Assembly: GCF_963259705.1 (NCBI RefSeq)
Contig: NC_081846.1
Span: forward strand, 92,640,641 to 92,704,640
Origin: Myotis daubentonii
Lineage: Eukaryota; Chordata; Mammalia; Chiroptera; Vespertilionidae
DNA length: 64,000 nucleotides
Direction: 5' to 3'
Part shown: positions 1 to 10,789 of the stretch, one piece after another
Numbering within the stretch: position 1 is the first letter of the stretch
Layout of the letters: each line of letters starts with the position of its first letter
Program-made: the position numbers and the translations under genes
Notes under the pieces: generated by a model
What the model was told of the DNA's origin: nothing
The model's input: only the letters and a program-made list of their open reading frames with translations
The model's database searches: none

Positions 1-42
<42 letters not shown>
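1..42. repeat. (AT)n microsatellite at the window edge
   Basis: Pure alternating A and T run that is cut by the start of the window, so its true length is unknown. Confidence 0.95.
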
Positions 43-46
<4 letters not shown>

Positions 47-2499
47 TCAATGAAAAAATATCCTTGGGTGAGGGTAGAAAAACATAACCCTACTGTTCTG
101 CCAATTGTATAAAAAATATAGCACATACAATTATGTACATTACAGAATACTTAATAATAATGATAAATGACTATGCTACAGATTTAAGTATTTACCATAG
201 AGTACTTTTTGTCATCATTTTATAGTGAGCTCTTTCTACTTATAAAAGAGTTTGCTTTAAAAGAGTAGGCTGTGTTACTCCAGCAGCAGCCGCATACATG
301 TTGTGTTCACTCTCGTGATTAGATTATGTTATTTTCTGCTTGATTTAAGCCCGTGTGGTTTGTATAGTAGCATGCTGCACAGGCTGCACCTGGGAGAAAC
401 AGGCTCTACAATTTAGCCTTCATGTGTAGTAGGCTAAACCATCCAGGTTTGTGTACGTGCATTCTGTGATGGTTGCACAAACACGAAATCGCTTAACCAT
501 GCATTACTCAGCCTGTATCCCCCTTGTTCAGCAATGCATGACTGGAGATGAATAGCTTGAGTCTCACTTTCACACAGTTGATTTTCCAAGCCTATTTCAG
601 GAACCTGACCTGAATCATCTGCTCACAATGAATCCAAATCCTTGCTTTGGATTACAGCGCCCTCACGTGGAATGGCTCTTTCTCTCCCTGGAGTCTACTA
701 GAGCTGTGTTGTGTGTAATCAGTAGGACTCTGAGTCCTTTTATGCCAAGAGCCTTTACGCCTATAAACTGAAGCCAGAACAGAATGGAGATGAAAGGAAG
801 TAACAGAGAACCAGGTAAAAGTTCAAGTAAGCAAGTCAAACAATCACCTGGCATTTCAGCCATAGTTTGGGTATGGACATGTACATGAAGAAATCTGGAA
901 ATATATGGAAGTTTTTTGCTGTCCCAACTTCCTTACTTAGGCAAGCTGCATTTCAGGTCTCGGCTGCCTGTGCCTGGTCTCTGACACGAGGCACTGGGTG
1001 AGGATGAAAGGTCAAGATGCCTCTAGTAGAGAAGACTGTTCATTAGAAATCAAGCCTGGCAATTCTTTATTTTGCTGACACCACGGATTCCAGAGATTTG
1101 GTCACTGTCCAGATATCCAGGGCAAGAGGAATATTTTCATGAATTAAAAAATACAATATTTTTGGATTTTCTTTTCTATTGTAACATTTTTATTATAAAA
1201 GTAAATAAACTTTTCCAGAAAAGGTAGGAACGTATAACAGTGTAGAGAAAAAAAAAATTACCCTCTGAAAAAAATGAATTGATATATTTTCAAGCACTAA
1301 TTACAAGTACATTTAAAGTAGTTTAAATTTACTTGTACAGATAACTTTACACCTTATTTTTTTCAGATCACATTATAAAATAAGATAATTTTACATCTTT
1401 AAAAAATCACATGGGCAAAATGAAATGAATGTGAGCTATCTACAATGACTTTTTCAAATTGAGGAGGTTCCAACTTTTTGTCATTACAACTTTCCTAATT
1501 GAGGAGGTTCCAACTTTTTGTCATTACAAATTATGTTGTAATTACATCTTTCCCCAGTGTTGAGCAAATACTTTTTCTCAACACAACTCGTTCTGCCTTC
1601 TAGAGTAGCACAGTGTGAGTCTGTTACTCCTACAATATATAAATACCTTGAAAAAAATCCAGTAGTAGCTGCTGAGTTTATTCTTAAATTTGATTATTGT
1701 TAGATTGAAAAGAAACTCTAAAGAAGATCTACCTGTAGACTGAGCATACATGAAATCAGAAGGCTTTGCCCAGAAATAAATGATAAGGTTTAGTTCAAGG
1801 GCCTGCAGGTCGGTGAAGGGAAACCAGAGCCAGGCAGTCCCCAGCGATTTTGAAGAAGACAGCCAAGCTGAGACTTCTTACAGGAACAGCACACTCTTGA
1901 GAAGAATCAGTCCTGCCTGCTCAGCCCTGGACTGGTCGGGAAGGATAGCCCTATGCATGGCTGGGGGTCTACCGGAAGCCAGGAGGTCTGGATAGGTGAG
2001 CATCCTCTCCTTCATCCTTTAGGGACAATGAAAGGCTGGGCGGGAGGTCTGAGGTGGATGCCAGCATGACATGGGACTGAAGAGCTCAGGAGTTTAGGTC
2101 CCAGGCTAGTTAATCCTCACGCCTCTGCTTGATTTTAGTAATTTGGCAGCTTGGCAATAATGACTTCATTCCCTTTCCTTACTTTTTCTTTATATTCTAG
2201 TCTCATTTTGTAAATAGGGGAAATTAGGTCCACAATAGGACAGTCATCAGGCCCCCTCAACACTACCCCCCACCCCCATGGCATACATAGTAGTGGCAGA
2301 GCTGAGTGGATTTGATTGTATTACTACTCTCAAGCCATGTATACATCCAACATGCTGCCTTCTTGTCTCCATGATGAATCTCCCATCCCCTCCAAGCATT
2401 CACTGGTCATACCACGTTTCCTGCCTCTTCAGGGTCTCACTGGTCTTCTCCCACGTAGCTCCAGGAGTCATTCAGTTCACTTGGTCTCATTGATATAAA
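43..2499. other. Non-repetitive AT-rich stretch, no gene seen
   Basis: I see no coding pattern, RNA gene or recognisable young repeat here apart from the short tandem duplication at 1457-1529. The short open frames have no domain signature and no coding-like third-position bias. Confidence 0.5.
1457..1529. repeat. 40-bp-period tandem duplication
   Basis: A 33-bp segment beginning AATTGAGGAGGTTCCAAC occurs at 1457-1489 and again, identical, at 1497-1529. A 7-bp spacer separates the copies. Identity of the copies points to a recent slippage or patch duplication event. Confidence 0.95.
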
Positions 2500-2690
2500 A
2501 ATGAATCCCCAGTATTTTTATAGGTGTTTTACATAATACATCCCAGTGAATTCTCACAACCTACGGATTCAGGTTTGTCATCCTCTCTTCACAGATGAGA
2601 GAACTGAGGCTCTGTGCAGGGGTGGGCCTTGCACAATAGTACAAAGATGGTAAACAGTGAAAATAGGGTTTAGTTTCAAATCCTTTTTTA
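2500..2690 (-). repeat. MIR SINE, reverse orientation
   Basis: Contains the reverse complement of the MIR core: 'ACAGATGAGAGAACTGAGGC' near 2593, then a diverged tail that would be the tRNA-like head on the minus strand. This ancient family is shared by all mammals. Ends are approximate because divergence is high. Confidence 0.7.
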
Positions 2691-3985
2691 ATTCTTCTAA
2701 TTCAAATTACATTATTACGCTCTTGGCTGGTTTTAGAATTTATTAATTGTTGAACATCTAATTAACAGTAGAACATTAACTAGAATCCACGCCTCCTGAC
2801 ATTAGGAAGTCTTCCCTCTCTTAGCCACATTACGACATCACATATCAGAACTGAGATCGAGATACTTGTACATATTCAGGTCACAGTGATCATTGAAATT
2901 ATCCCACCAACTGTTAATATGGGCACCACACTTCCCATACTTGTGTCTTATTGCAAAAAAGTCTGATTTTTAGCATCTGACCCCTCAGTGGCCCCTTTGT
3001 TCTGCTGCTGCCTGACCAGTTGATCCGGGTGCAGGGCACCATGGGCCTTCCAGGGCCAGGTGTGCAAATCTCTCAGCAGGGCGAGCACTGCCGGCCAGGC
3101 AGCAGAGCTGCTTACTCCCTGGAGAAATGATAATTTGGCTTGACTTTTAAATTAGAAAGTGTTGTTGGGTTTAAAATTAAGAGTGTCACCATAAGATGTT
3201 TGGTAAAATAATAATATATTACTGATTATTTTAATTTAAAAACAGCTATCACCTGTAATTAAATGTTCTTTACTTAACATGTTCTCCTGTGGCTTGCTCT
3301 TTAAATATAAACAAGAAAAATGGTAGGTAGTAGGGTTCAGACATTCCCAAAGATAACTGGGACAGGGCCCATGGCATCATTGCCAACAACTGCACATTTG
3401 AGAAGCAAAAATGTGTGTGCATTTTTCTCCCACTCAGAGAGACATTGGCAGGTTGAATTCATGCTAAAAAACAAACAAACAAACAAACAAAAAAAAACCT
3501 TTAGCCACAGAATACAATATATGATGTTTTACCATGTAATTCAGGTAAGATATGTATTATGTACATAATCATTTAGCAGAAAGTAAAAATATTACTGCAG
3601 TTCATTTCTAATAAATACAAAGTTACTTACTATTAAGATTAAATCTTACTTTTCCAGGCTCCTTGGTTTAAAGAAGCAGTTTGGTACAATGGGGATGAAA
3701 GGAACAAGGACAAAAATACTGGAGCTTGATAAGAAATAAATGCTGAGCAATGTACACTGGAAACTCAGGCACCAATTCTGCTCAATTTTTTTCAACTTAG
3801 GGAGAGATGAGTTCATTCATCACTTCACTCAGGAATTTCCATTCAGTCTCCCCTCAGTGTCAGCTCTTCCAGTCCTGAAGACAGTGAGCACGTCAGTCCC
3901 AGTCCTATCTTCACGTCTCCAACATTCTAGAGAAGAAATTAGAAGATAAATAAACAAGCTATTTTTAAATATTATTGATTACTGT
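2691..3985. other. Non-repetitive stretch, no gene seen
   Basis: No gene or recognisable element. A short (AAAC)n tract lies at about 3470-3490. Confidence 0.45.
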
Positions 3986-3991
3986 GAAGAG

Positions 3992-4383
3992 TGCCAGGAC
4001 TGACTAGTAGACCCTGAGTGATGGATGAATGATTACTCTGACACACGTTTCTGTGAAAGAGAGGGCTAAGGGATTGCCTGGCTAAAGGAACTAAACAGCC
4101 CCATTTGCTTGCCTCCTTAGGCTTTTATTGTAGTAACAGCTTGAACTAAAATTAACTATTAGATACAGTCAGCAGGATAAGTATCCTTGAGAAAGCACAT
4201 GCTTCTACAAGGTCGGGTCTAAAGACTAAACATAAAGATTCTAGTAAAACACCCAGGGGCTCAGACTTGTTTGGGAAAGTTAAGGCAGGGGCTGCCACCT
4301 TCAGCAAGGTCCTCATAGAGGCACCCAACCTTTCAGAGAATCCTCCTTATAGACTTTATAACTAAGTCCTATGCTTCCTTACA
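3992..4383 (-). repeat. 3' LTR of the endogenous retrovirus
   Basis: A 392-bp LTR that reads TG...CA on both strands. It aligns along its length with 8253-8884 once the hAT insertion there is removed, for example the shared 'TTTCTGTGAAAGAGAGGGCT' block. It lies next to the polypurine tract, so it is the 3' LTR of a minus-strand provirus. Confidence 0.85.
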
Positions 4384-4397
4384 TCTCCCCCCTTTTT
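4384..4397 (-). promoter_or_regulatory. Polypurine tract of the endogenous retrovirus
   Basis: The plus strand reads TCTCCCCCCTTTTT directly against the LTR edge, which is an uninterrupted purine run on the minus strand ending at the LTR's TG. This is where plus-strand DNA synthesis is primed in retroviruses, and it fixes the provirus orientation. Confidence 0.8.
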
Positions 4398-4399
4398 GT

Positions 4400-5750
4400 T
4401 TTGCTGGCTGTAGAAGACAGAGGAAGGTGGTAAACTTTTTGCATTGGAATGTCAGGGTCCGCAAAGCACATTTACGGCTCAAGTTTGATTTTGTAGACTG
4501 TAAGAAAAACAAAGAGAATTATAATGACAATAATGGTTATCTGATCAGGTACTAATTGATTCTAGGAAACTATGTGGTGGGGTTTCTCTACTCTAAATGC
4601 TCCTTTACTATATTCCAAGCAGTAGTCTGTTTTTCATGTTCATTGACACCATTAAGGACTCTTTAATTTGCCCTTGTAACATGTTTACTTCTTCAGTAAG
4701 GTTATTATGAAAAGACTCTCTATAGATGCTTTTTAATATCAATCTACTGATGGTGACTACTGTTCCATTTTAAAAGGGTGACACATATGTACTTATGCTC
4801 CCAATCATAATTAAGCAGTTGCCTGTATGCTATAGCATCCTGTCTTTCCCCCAGATAGTCAATGGCTGTCTCTACTGTCTATAGTCTAGCTAATATATTT
4901 TTTATCTATGTGCTGTTGTATAGTGAATTCCCTAGTTACATTATAGGCCATATTGTCTACAAATGCAGCCATATGCACAGACTCAGAAAAGGCCACCACA
5001 GTGACACTGGCAGAAGCAAGAATAACAATAGCCAAGATGATGGCTGCAATGAGCATTCCTAAAAATCTGTTGGGCCATAAGTTTTTCTTCTAAGACTTCA
5101 ATAACCGATGAGCCTTGCCGTTTCCTGGTGAGATTAACAGGTATCAGGATTTCTGCTTGTCTCCTAAGTACCATAATAGTGCTGATGGTCAATGAGGTAA
5201 TATTCTGGGTGGTAATACAGAAGGCAAAATAAGCTCCTTCTCCAACCTGTACTAGAAAAGATGAACTGTGGCTGATTAGTAGATGGGGGCCTATAACAAA
5301 GATGTAGGGGTGAGTGGTGCAAACCAGGCTATTGTCAGTAAGATTATTAGTAAAATTATACTATAGTGGCCAGAGGAGTTCTGGCCATCTCCGTGCCACA
5401 ATTTCAAAGAGCTGAAAACATGGCCTAATCTCTTTAAAATTTCCTGAACTGTCACACCTAGTGCTCGAGGTCATGGGGAACTCATCCTTCCCTCAGTCCA
5501 AACCTCAGGCATGCCTGCATAACCGATGTAACTAGTATTAGATGCACGGTGTACCAGGGTGTCAATATGCTTGGCTTACAAATGACTATGTGGGCTCAAA
5601 ACTATAACCTGTTGGTCCCCTAGGACCATCAAATGGGTATGATTTCCTTGACAAACGTCCTAATGGAATGTTTCGGTAAAGGGATCCTACTGCTGTACGG
5701 AGGGATGGGAGGTATAATAGTATTAGTTAGATTGCCACAGGACAGACTGC
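4400..5750 (-). pseudogene. Decayed retroviral env (transmembrane part)
   Basis: On the minus strand, around 4870-5060, there is a long run of small hydrophobic residues (Ile, Ala, Val, Ser) followed by an amphipathic stretch. This is the layout of the N-terminus of a retroviral transmembrane subunit, and its position just upstream of the polypurine tract fits env. The open segment at 4983-5192 is in another frame, and stops and frameshifts interrupt the gene. Non-functional. The assignment rests on position and hydropathy, not on a search. Confidence 0.5.
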
Positions 5751-5759
5751 CTGCTGAGA

Positions 5760-6400
5760 GAAATATTTAATTTACTAAATTACTTTAAACATGCTTCCTT
5801 ATATCTGAAAAGTTTAAGAATTAGTAATACTTTCAATAAAAGTTACAAAAACTATATAACTATTTTCTATTTATGTAGCTCTATAATAAAATTGTTGTTT
5901 CTTCTGATTTTTCCTACTAGTATTTCTATAAATTCAAATACTTTATAGAGTAATTTAAATGATATGGAATCTTGTCCTTTCAGTAAAACATAATATTCTA
6001 GAATAATAATTAGAGCTATAAATGAAAGTATAATATAGTTATTATTTGATAAAGCTCCCTAGGTACCTTAAGTAGAAAATTTTTCTTTATGAGAGAGAAA
6101 ACAAACATGAGGTATTCTAGAGCTTATTATATGATCTAAAGCCAATTCTAGGTCAAAAAAAAGTTTCTTAAAATTCAAACCCTGGGAAGGTAGTCAAATA
6201 CATTAGACTAAAAAATATGTATTATTATTATTAAACAGTATTAAGTAATTTATTCATTTAAAGTAATCCAGTTCCTGATTAATATGACATAATTATGCTT
6301 CTTAGGCAAATATAGGATAAATCTTTTTTCCCCCTTTACTTTTAGAAATAGGCTTATTTTTCTAATGCAAAATATACTTATATTTTTAAGAAGTATAGCA
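5760..6400. other. AT-rich block inside the endogenous retrovirus
   Basis: Very AT-rich, without open frames. Its order of short words resembles the block at about 38310-39050 (CTTATATCT, then an 'ATTTCTATAAA' type word, then ATCTAGAATAA), so both may come from the same internal retroviral sequence or an older shared repeat. Confidence 0.4.
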
Positions 6401-7404
6401 GAGATAACATGACCTTGACGACTCTTAGGAGGCTGGAGAAGGGTGGGTGTGTATGTGGGGAGATAGCCGGTCCTAAGGCTTCTTCCCAGGACTGCAGTAA
6501 CTCCTGGGCCTCTAACAGCTTTAGTGTAAAAGTACCATTTTTTTCTTCTTTACAAGGAGAGTGTCCTCCCCCCCCACCCCACATCTATCCCGTTGCTGCT
6601 GCTTCTGTAGCCTACGCAAGGGTACTTCTGTAGCTCCAGCCCTCTAGGATAAATACTTGTGGAGTTTAAATAATTGTTTCCCATATTTTTTTTCTTTTTA
6701 AGTAGACTAAGAATATGAAATATTATATATAAGAAGAGATTTTAAAAACAGAAACAAAAAACCCCTAGAGTCACAAAAGGGTTGACTGGGACATTAGCCT
6801 TAGAACCTTATTTTACACTAACCCAGTACAGTAAATGAGTTTTGACTGGAATAAAGCCTAAACAGTAGAGACGAAGGATTCCCTATGTTTATAAAATGGC
6901 AAAGTTTAAACTAAGTCCCTTAATGATAAGAAAATAAGCAAAGAACATCAATCAGTAACTAAGCTACATTGCAGACAGACAAGACGTTCCACTTACGAAG
7001 AGTTTCTGGTGGCTGATGTCTTGAGAGGGAGAGCAGGAAGGGCTTCCAAGATTAAGAATTCTTGGCAGCTTCTGAGAAGTTCCTGCAACCCCTGCCACAT
7101 GTTCAGCCTGCGACAAGTAGCTGGGGCCTCTAGTAAAGTGAACTATGCCCCATCTTTAAACAAATTAAACCAAACAACAAAGACACAAAACAATTAACGG
7201 AGATACTCTATGTACAATGTTTATAGGTACACATAAACTACAGACAAGACTTAATAAACTAGAGTCCTTTCCATGGATCTTTCAGAAGATCTTATAGTTC
7301 CCAGGACTTACAGGCAGAATGTGGCCCAGAGGGCTCCCAGATGGGGTGGAGAGTGAACGCCTATAAACAGCCCGTTGTTCACAGATCTGATCACATTCTG
7401 CTCT

Positions 7405-7743
7405 CTATAATAAATATTGACTGGCGTCTAGAGTTGTTTTGGCCAAAATCTGCCAGTCCCAAACAGCCATGTGATAGTTTTCAGACAAGGCATTAAGGAG
7501 TCCTTTTCTAAATGGACTGTTAGTCCCATTTTCTCTAACACTTTTCCTTATTTCTTTAAAGGTATAAAAGGAGAGCGGCTCATGGATTCTATTATCTTGC
7601 TGATCTTGCATAACTGGGCAAGTTAAAAGCTCTCCTCCTAACATGGCCTGCCTGACACAGGACCCCACAATTGAGGATCCCGTTGACGAGCCTTCCCACA
7701 CCGGATCGGGAAGTATTTCCTCCAGCCGCAGGGCTTTAGGCAT
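7405..7743 (-). pseudogene. Decayed retroviral gag (capsid segment)
   Basis: A 112-codon open frame. Its C-terminal half resembles the N-terminal capsid domain of betaretroviral Gag in spacing: a basic helix, then a Pro-Phe turn, a Leu-Leu-rich helix, and a Trp-Asp-Trp with a downstream Ala-Lys helix (roughly residues 60-112). It lies between the primer-binding site and the AT-rich block, as gag should. It opens after a stop and ends early, so it is a fragment, not a gene. Flanking sequence to about 8230 is probably the rest of gag. Confidence 0.55.
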
Positions 7744-8232
7744 TACAGGCTCTGCTTCAGGAGGAGGGGGCGGTGGTAAATCCTCCTGTGCTCTTTAGGC
7801 TTTTGATCTTCAATATGAAGTGGGCATAATGCATCTCAAACAAGAGCCCACATAGTTAATGATGATAAGGACACTCGTTTTCCCTGGGCCTGATTTCTCT
7901 TTAAAGTCCTGCCTGCCCACTTGTTCCCAGAGATTAAGGCCTAGCGTTCCAGCATCAGGGAACCAAGGATTATAAATTATAACAGTTTGTAATAAGCTTT
8001 TTAGTTATTCTTCTGTAACAAAGGCACCACCTGCTTTTAATAACTATTTCAGCACTGTGATATATTGCTGCTGTTCTGTGGACAACTGTTATCCCATTAT
8101 GAAACCTTAGCTGAGAAACATTCCCTCAAACTTGGAAATCTTAATAGGGCTCCAGTGACTTACTGCACAGTTACTTTCGTTTTCTTCCTCTTTGTTTTCT
8201 AGGGTTCTGTCGCATTTCATTGCATTCCTCAG

Positions 8233-8250
8233 TTGTCATATGGGGCACCA
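8233..8250 (-). promoter_or_regulatory. Probable primer-binding site (lysine tRNA type)
   Basis: Two bases inside the 5' LTR, the minus strand begins TGGTGCCCC, one base off the TGGCGCCC start expected for a site complementary to a lysine tRNA 3' end. The remainder of the site has diverged. Confidence 0.6.
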
Positions 8251-8252
8251 CT

Positions 8253-8884
8253 TGCTGGGATTGACCAGCAGTCCCTGAGTGACAGATAAATGATTATTCT
8301 GACAAATGTTTCTGTGAAAGAGAGGGCTAAGGGGCTGCCTGGCTAAATAAACTAGACACCCTCGTTCTCTTGCCTCCTTAGGCTTTTATTCTAGCAACAG
8401 TTTGAACTAAAATTAACCTCTAGATCAGTGATGGCGAACCTATGACACGCATGTCAGAGGTGACACGCAAACTCATTTTTTTGGTTGATTTTTCTTTGTT
8501 AAATGGCATTTAAATATATAAAATAAATATCAAAAATATAAATCTTTGTTTTACTATGGTTGCAAATATCAAAAAATTTCTATATGAGACACGGCACCAG
8601 AGTTAAGTTAGGGTTTTTCAAAATGCTGACACGCCTAGCTCAAAAGGTTCGCCATCACTGCTCTAGAGACTATCAGCAGGGTAAGTATCCTGAGAAAGCA
8701 CATGTTTCCACAAGGTGTGTCTACAGATTAAACATAGAGATTCCAGCAAAACACCCTAGGGCTCAGACTTGTTTGGAAAAGTCAAGGCAGGGGTTGCCGC
8801 CTTTGGCCAGGTCACTCAGAGGCTCCCAACCTTTCAGAGAATCCTCCTTACAGACTTTCCAGCAAAGTCCCATGCTTCCCCACA
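8253..8884 (-). repeat. 5' LTR of the endogenous retrovirus, split by a hAT MITE
   Basis: Homologous to 3992-4383 but enlarged by a 235-bp element at 8426-8660 plus its 8-bp duplication. Outside that insertion the two LTRs differ by scattered substitutions and small indels, so the provirus is old. Confidence 0.85.
8426..8660. mobile_element. Non-autonomous hAT transposon (MITE) in the LTR
   Basis: Terminal inverted repeats start CAGTGATGGCGAACCT and end AGGTTCGCCATCACTG. They are flanked by the 8-bp duplication CTCTAGAT (8418-8425) and CTCTAGAG (8661-8668), the size and NTCTAGAN-like preference expected of hAT transposases. No transposase frame. It must have moved after the retrovirus integrated. 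Confidence 0.92.
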
Positions 8885-9036
8885 GAAGAGTATAGGATGG
8901 GCATATGATTGAAAGAAATTTATGGACCATGATATGCAAATGCCTATTGTAAAAATGAATAAAAAATTAATGCTAGACTGTTTCTAGATGGAAGATCTAA
9001 GGAAATATTATGGGAAAGGCATTTTAACCATTCTTT

Positions 9037-9078
9037 TTTTTATTTTTTAAAGTATTACAAAGGGTATTACATATGTGT

Positions 9079-9130
<52 letters not shown>
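9037..9130 (-). mobile_element. 94-bp L1 3'-end stub with long poly-A at its 5' side
   Basis: Flanked by a perfect 15-bp target duplication TTTTAACCATTCTTT (9022-9036 and 9131-9145). On the minus strand it reads about 50 A, then GGACACATATGTAATACC, then an A-rich tail. The middle resembles the last bases of the L1 at 22867-24779, which ends with 'GGACATATATGTAATACC'. This is therefore an extremely 5'-truncated L1 insertion. Confidence 0.8.

Positions 9131-9134
<4 letters not shown>
9081..9134. repeat. Poly(T) run of 54
   Basis: Uninterrupted T run, mostly inside the L1 stub. Runs this long are prone to sequencing error, so the exact length is uncertain. Confidence 0.95.
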
Positions 9135-9139
<5 letters not shown>

Positions 9140-9394
9140 TTCTTTGAATTATAAATAGGTTTTCCAGGAAGAAATGGGGTCAATGTTATTTCAGTTAGAA
9201 AAATAGCAAAAGCAGCAATAGGTTCTGGAAAGGGTCTGTTTCATTCAGTCATAGGCCTCTTCTTCTCATACTACAAATCTCTAAAATGGAGAATCTGATG
9301 GCTTTGCCATCCCTGGCATGTCATAGGAATGAAATGACATGCTTTTCAAAGGTCTCACAGATTCTTTTATTAAATGCTTATAATAATCTCCTCA

Positions 9395-9597
9395 CCCTGG
9401 ACCTGTGGCTCAGTTGGTTGGAGCATTGTCCAATACACCAAAATGTTGTGGGTTTGATTTCGGGTCAAGGCACATACCTAGGCTGCAGGTTTGATCCCTG
9501 GTTGAGGCTTGTAAAGGAGGCAACCAATAGATGTTTCTCTCTCTCCCTTTCTCTCTCTCTCAAATCAATAAAAAATAATTTTAATAACAAAAAAATC
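9395..9597 (+). mobile_element. Ves SINE, older subtype
   Basis: First of 17 bat SINEs in the window. The family has a tRNA-derived head with Pol III A-box (TGGCTCAGTTGG) and B-box (GTTTGATTTCG), a central GGCACAT...GCAGG segment, a TTTCTCTCTC pyrimidine block and an AATCAATAAAAA tail. It is moved by L1 enzymes. This copy has the older 'TTGGTTGGAGCATTGTCC' version and is diverged. Confidence 0.9.
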
Positions 9598-10451
9598 CAT
9601 ATCCCTGGATGAGGAATTTAAAAAAATCTTCTAAATGGTCTCCTGGCTTTCAGCTGCCTGAAATTTATATCTAAAACATAGGTTCTCAAATTATTTTTAC
9701 CACAACCCAAAGTAAGAAAAACGAATTTTGTGACCTCCTACACACAATTCATAAGGCAATACTTATTTGTGGGGAGCCGATATAGGGTTAAGCCTTGGAC
9801 TGACCTGTTAGCAAAACCACAAACAAGTCTTCTTCCGAGTCTTAAACAACCCAATCCAAGAGGTGGCTGCTGATTTATACGCACTGTCATTTAAAAAATA
9901 AAAATGGGGAAATTTGCCGGAAACCAATCCACCCTTGCTGCTTGACACAGTCGCTGCAGGGAAGAAACATCTGCACAGCTTATGTTTCAAGGGTCCTGGT
10001 GTATATGGCATATGTTTGCTCCCCCTCTTAGCACTATGTGCTTTAAACAGGCCTGCCTCCTCAAGAAAGGTTGTTTCCCCAGGTGAGGATTTTTCCCTGG
10101 AATTAGGGATTAACAGGACTAAGACTGTTGGCAATAAATTTGGGACTTGTTGGGCCCACATCCCCAAGGGTCTGCCCACCAGGGAAAGCACCAAAGCCTA
10201 TACCCCTGGAGACCCACCGACACAGGGCAGTCCTAGGGAATGCAAGCAGCGAGGCTGGGAGGACATAACCTTTACTGGGTAGGATAATCTTCTTCAGTCA
10301 CTTCCTTGTAGCTTATCAGTAGAGTAGTGACCTTGGAATAGCCCTTATAATGGAACACAGAGATTAACCTAGACAGGATTAAACTCAAATAAAACTAGAT
10401 TAACAAAGGCCCTAACCTTTGGAATAGAATTGATAGGATTAAATCAACTGG

Positions 10452-10459
10452 TATAAATA
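10452..10459 (+). promoter_or_regulatory. TATA box in the solo LTR
   Basis: TATAAATA, 158 bp before the LTR end, positioned as the U3/R promoter element. It could still drive transcription into flanking DNA; this is not shown. Confidence 0.55.
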
Positions 10460-10474
10460 CAGATGTAACAGGAC

Positions 10475-10480
10475 AATAAA
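10475..10480 (+). terminator. Polyadenylation signal in the solo LTR
   Basis: AATAAA only 16 bp after the TATA box, a compact U3/R arrangement known from some retroviral LTRs. Confidence 0.5.
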
Positions 10481-10789
10481 GACCGAATCTGGCTGGAGAA
10501 TGTGGCTAGGCTGGTGATCAACAGAACGCTGTCTCTGTGTTATTCCTTCTTTGCTGACTCCGTCCACACCTTTGGGAACCCCTGGACCTGCTGGGGTTGG
10601 ACCCCAACACTTACTCATACTACTTGCAATTTGTTTTAATATTATTTTCAACTTTATCTATTTTATTAAAAAAAAATGCTGGTATGGAGCATCGAATTTA
10701 ATTTCATGACCCTAATGGATTTAAAACACTTTGTGTGTAACCCTCTGCTTTAAAGCATATATGTCTACAGGACTTTTCTGCTTAGTCAT

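Larger units (their letters stand above)
3986..8890 (-). mobile_element. Endogenous retrovirus provirus, betaretrovirus-like (ERV class II), minus strand, internally deleted
   Basis: A provirus bounded by the 6-bp direct repeat GAAGAG (3986-3991 and 8885-8890) outside two related LTRs. On the minus strand the order is 5' LTR (8253-8884), primer-binding site, gag remains, a long AT-rich block, env transmembrane remains, polypurine tract, 3' LTR (3992-4383). The internal part is only about 3.9 kb against 7 kb or more in intact relatives, and I find no recognisable reverse transcriptase or integrase, so pol is largely missing. All frames are broken. The 6-bp duplication, lysine-type primer site and capsid-like frame favour class II. 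It cannot encode functional virus. Confidence 0.8.
9768..10609 (+). mobile_element. Solo LTR of a class II endogenous retrovirus
   Basis: An 842-bp unit starting TGTGGGGAGCCGATAT and ending GGACCCCAACA, flanked by CTTATT (9762-9767) and CTTACT (10610-10615), a 6-bp target duplication with one change. It contains a TATA box and polyadenylation signal near its 3' part. No internal viral sequence follows, so recombination between two LTRs has probably removed the body. The open frames inside it (for example 9808-10194 and 9914-10282) are chance. Confidence 0.8.

Noticed and set aside
9808..10282. Overlapping 122- and 128-codon frames on both strands
   Set aside because: They lie wholly within a solo LTR and show no protein signature.
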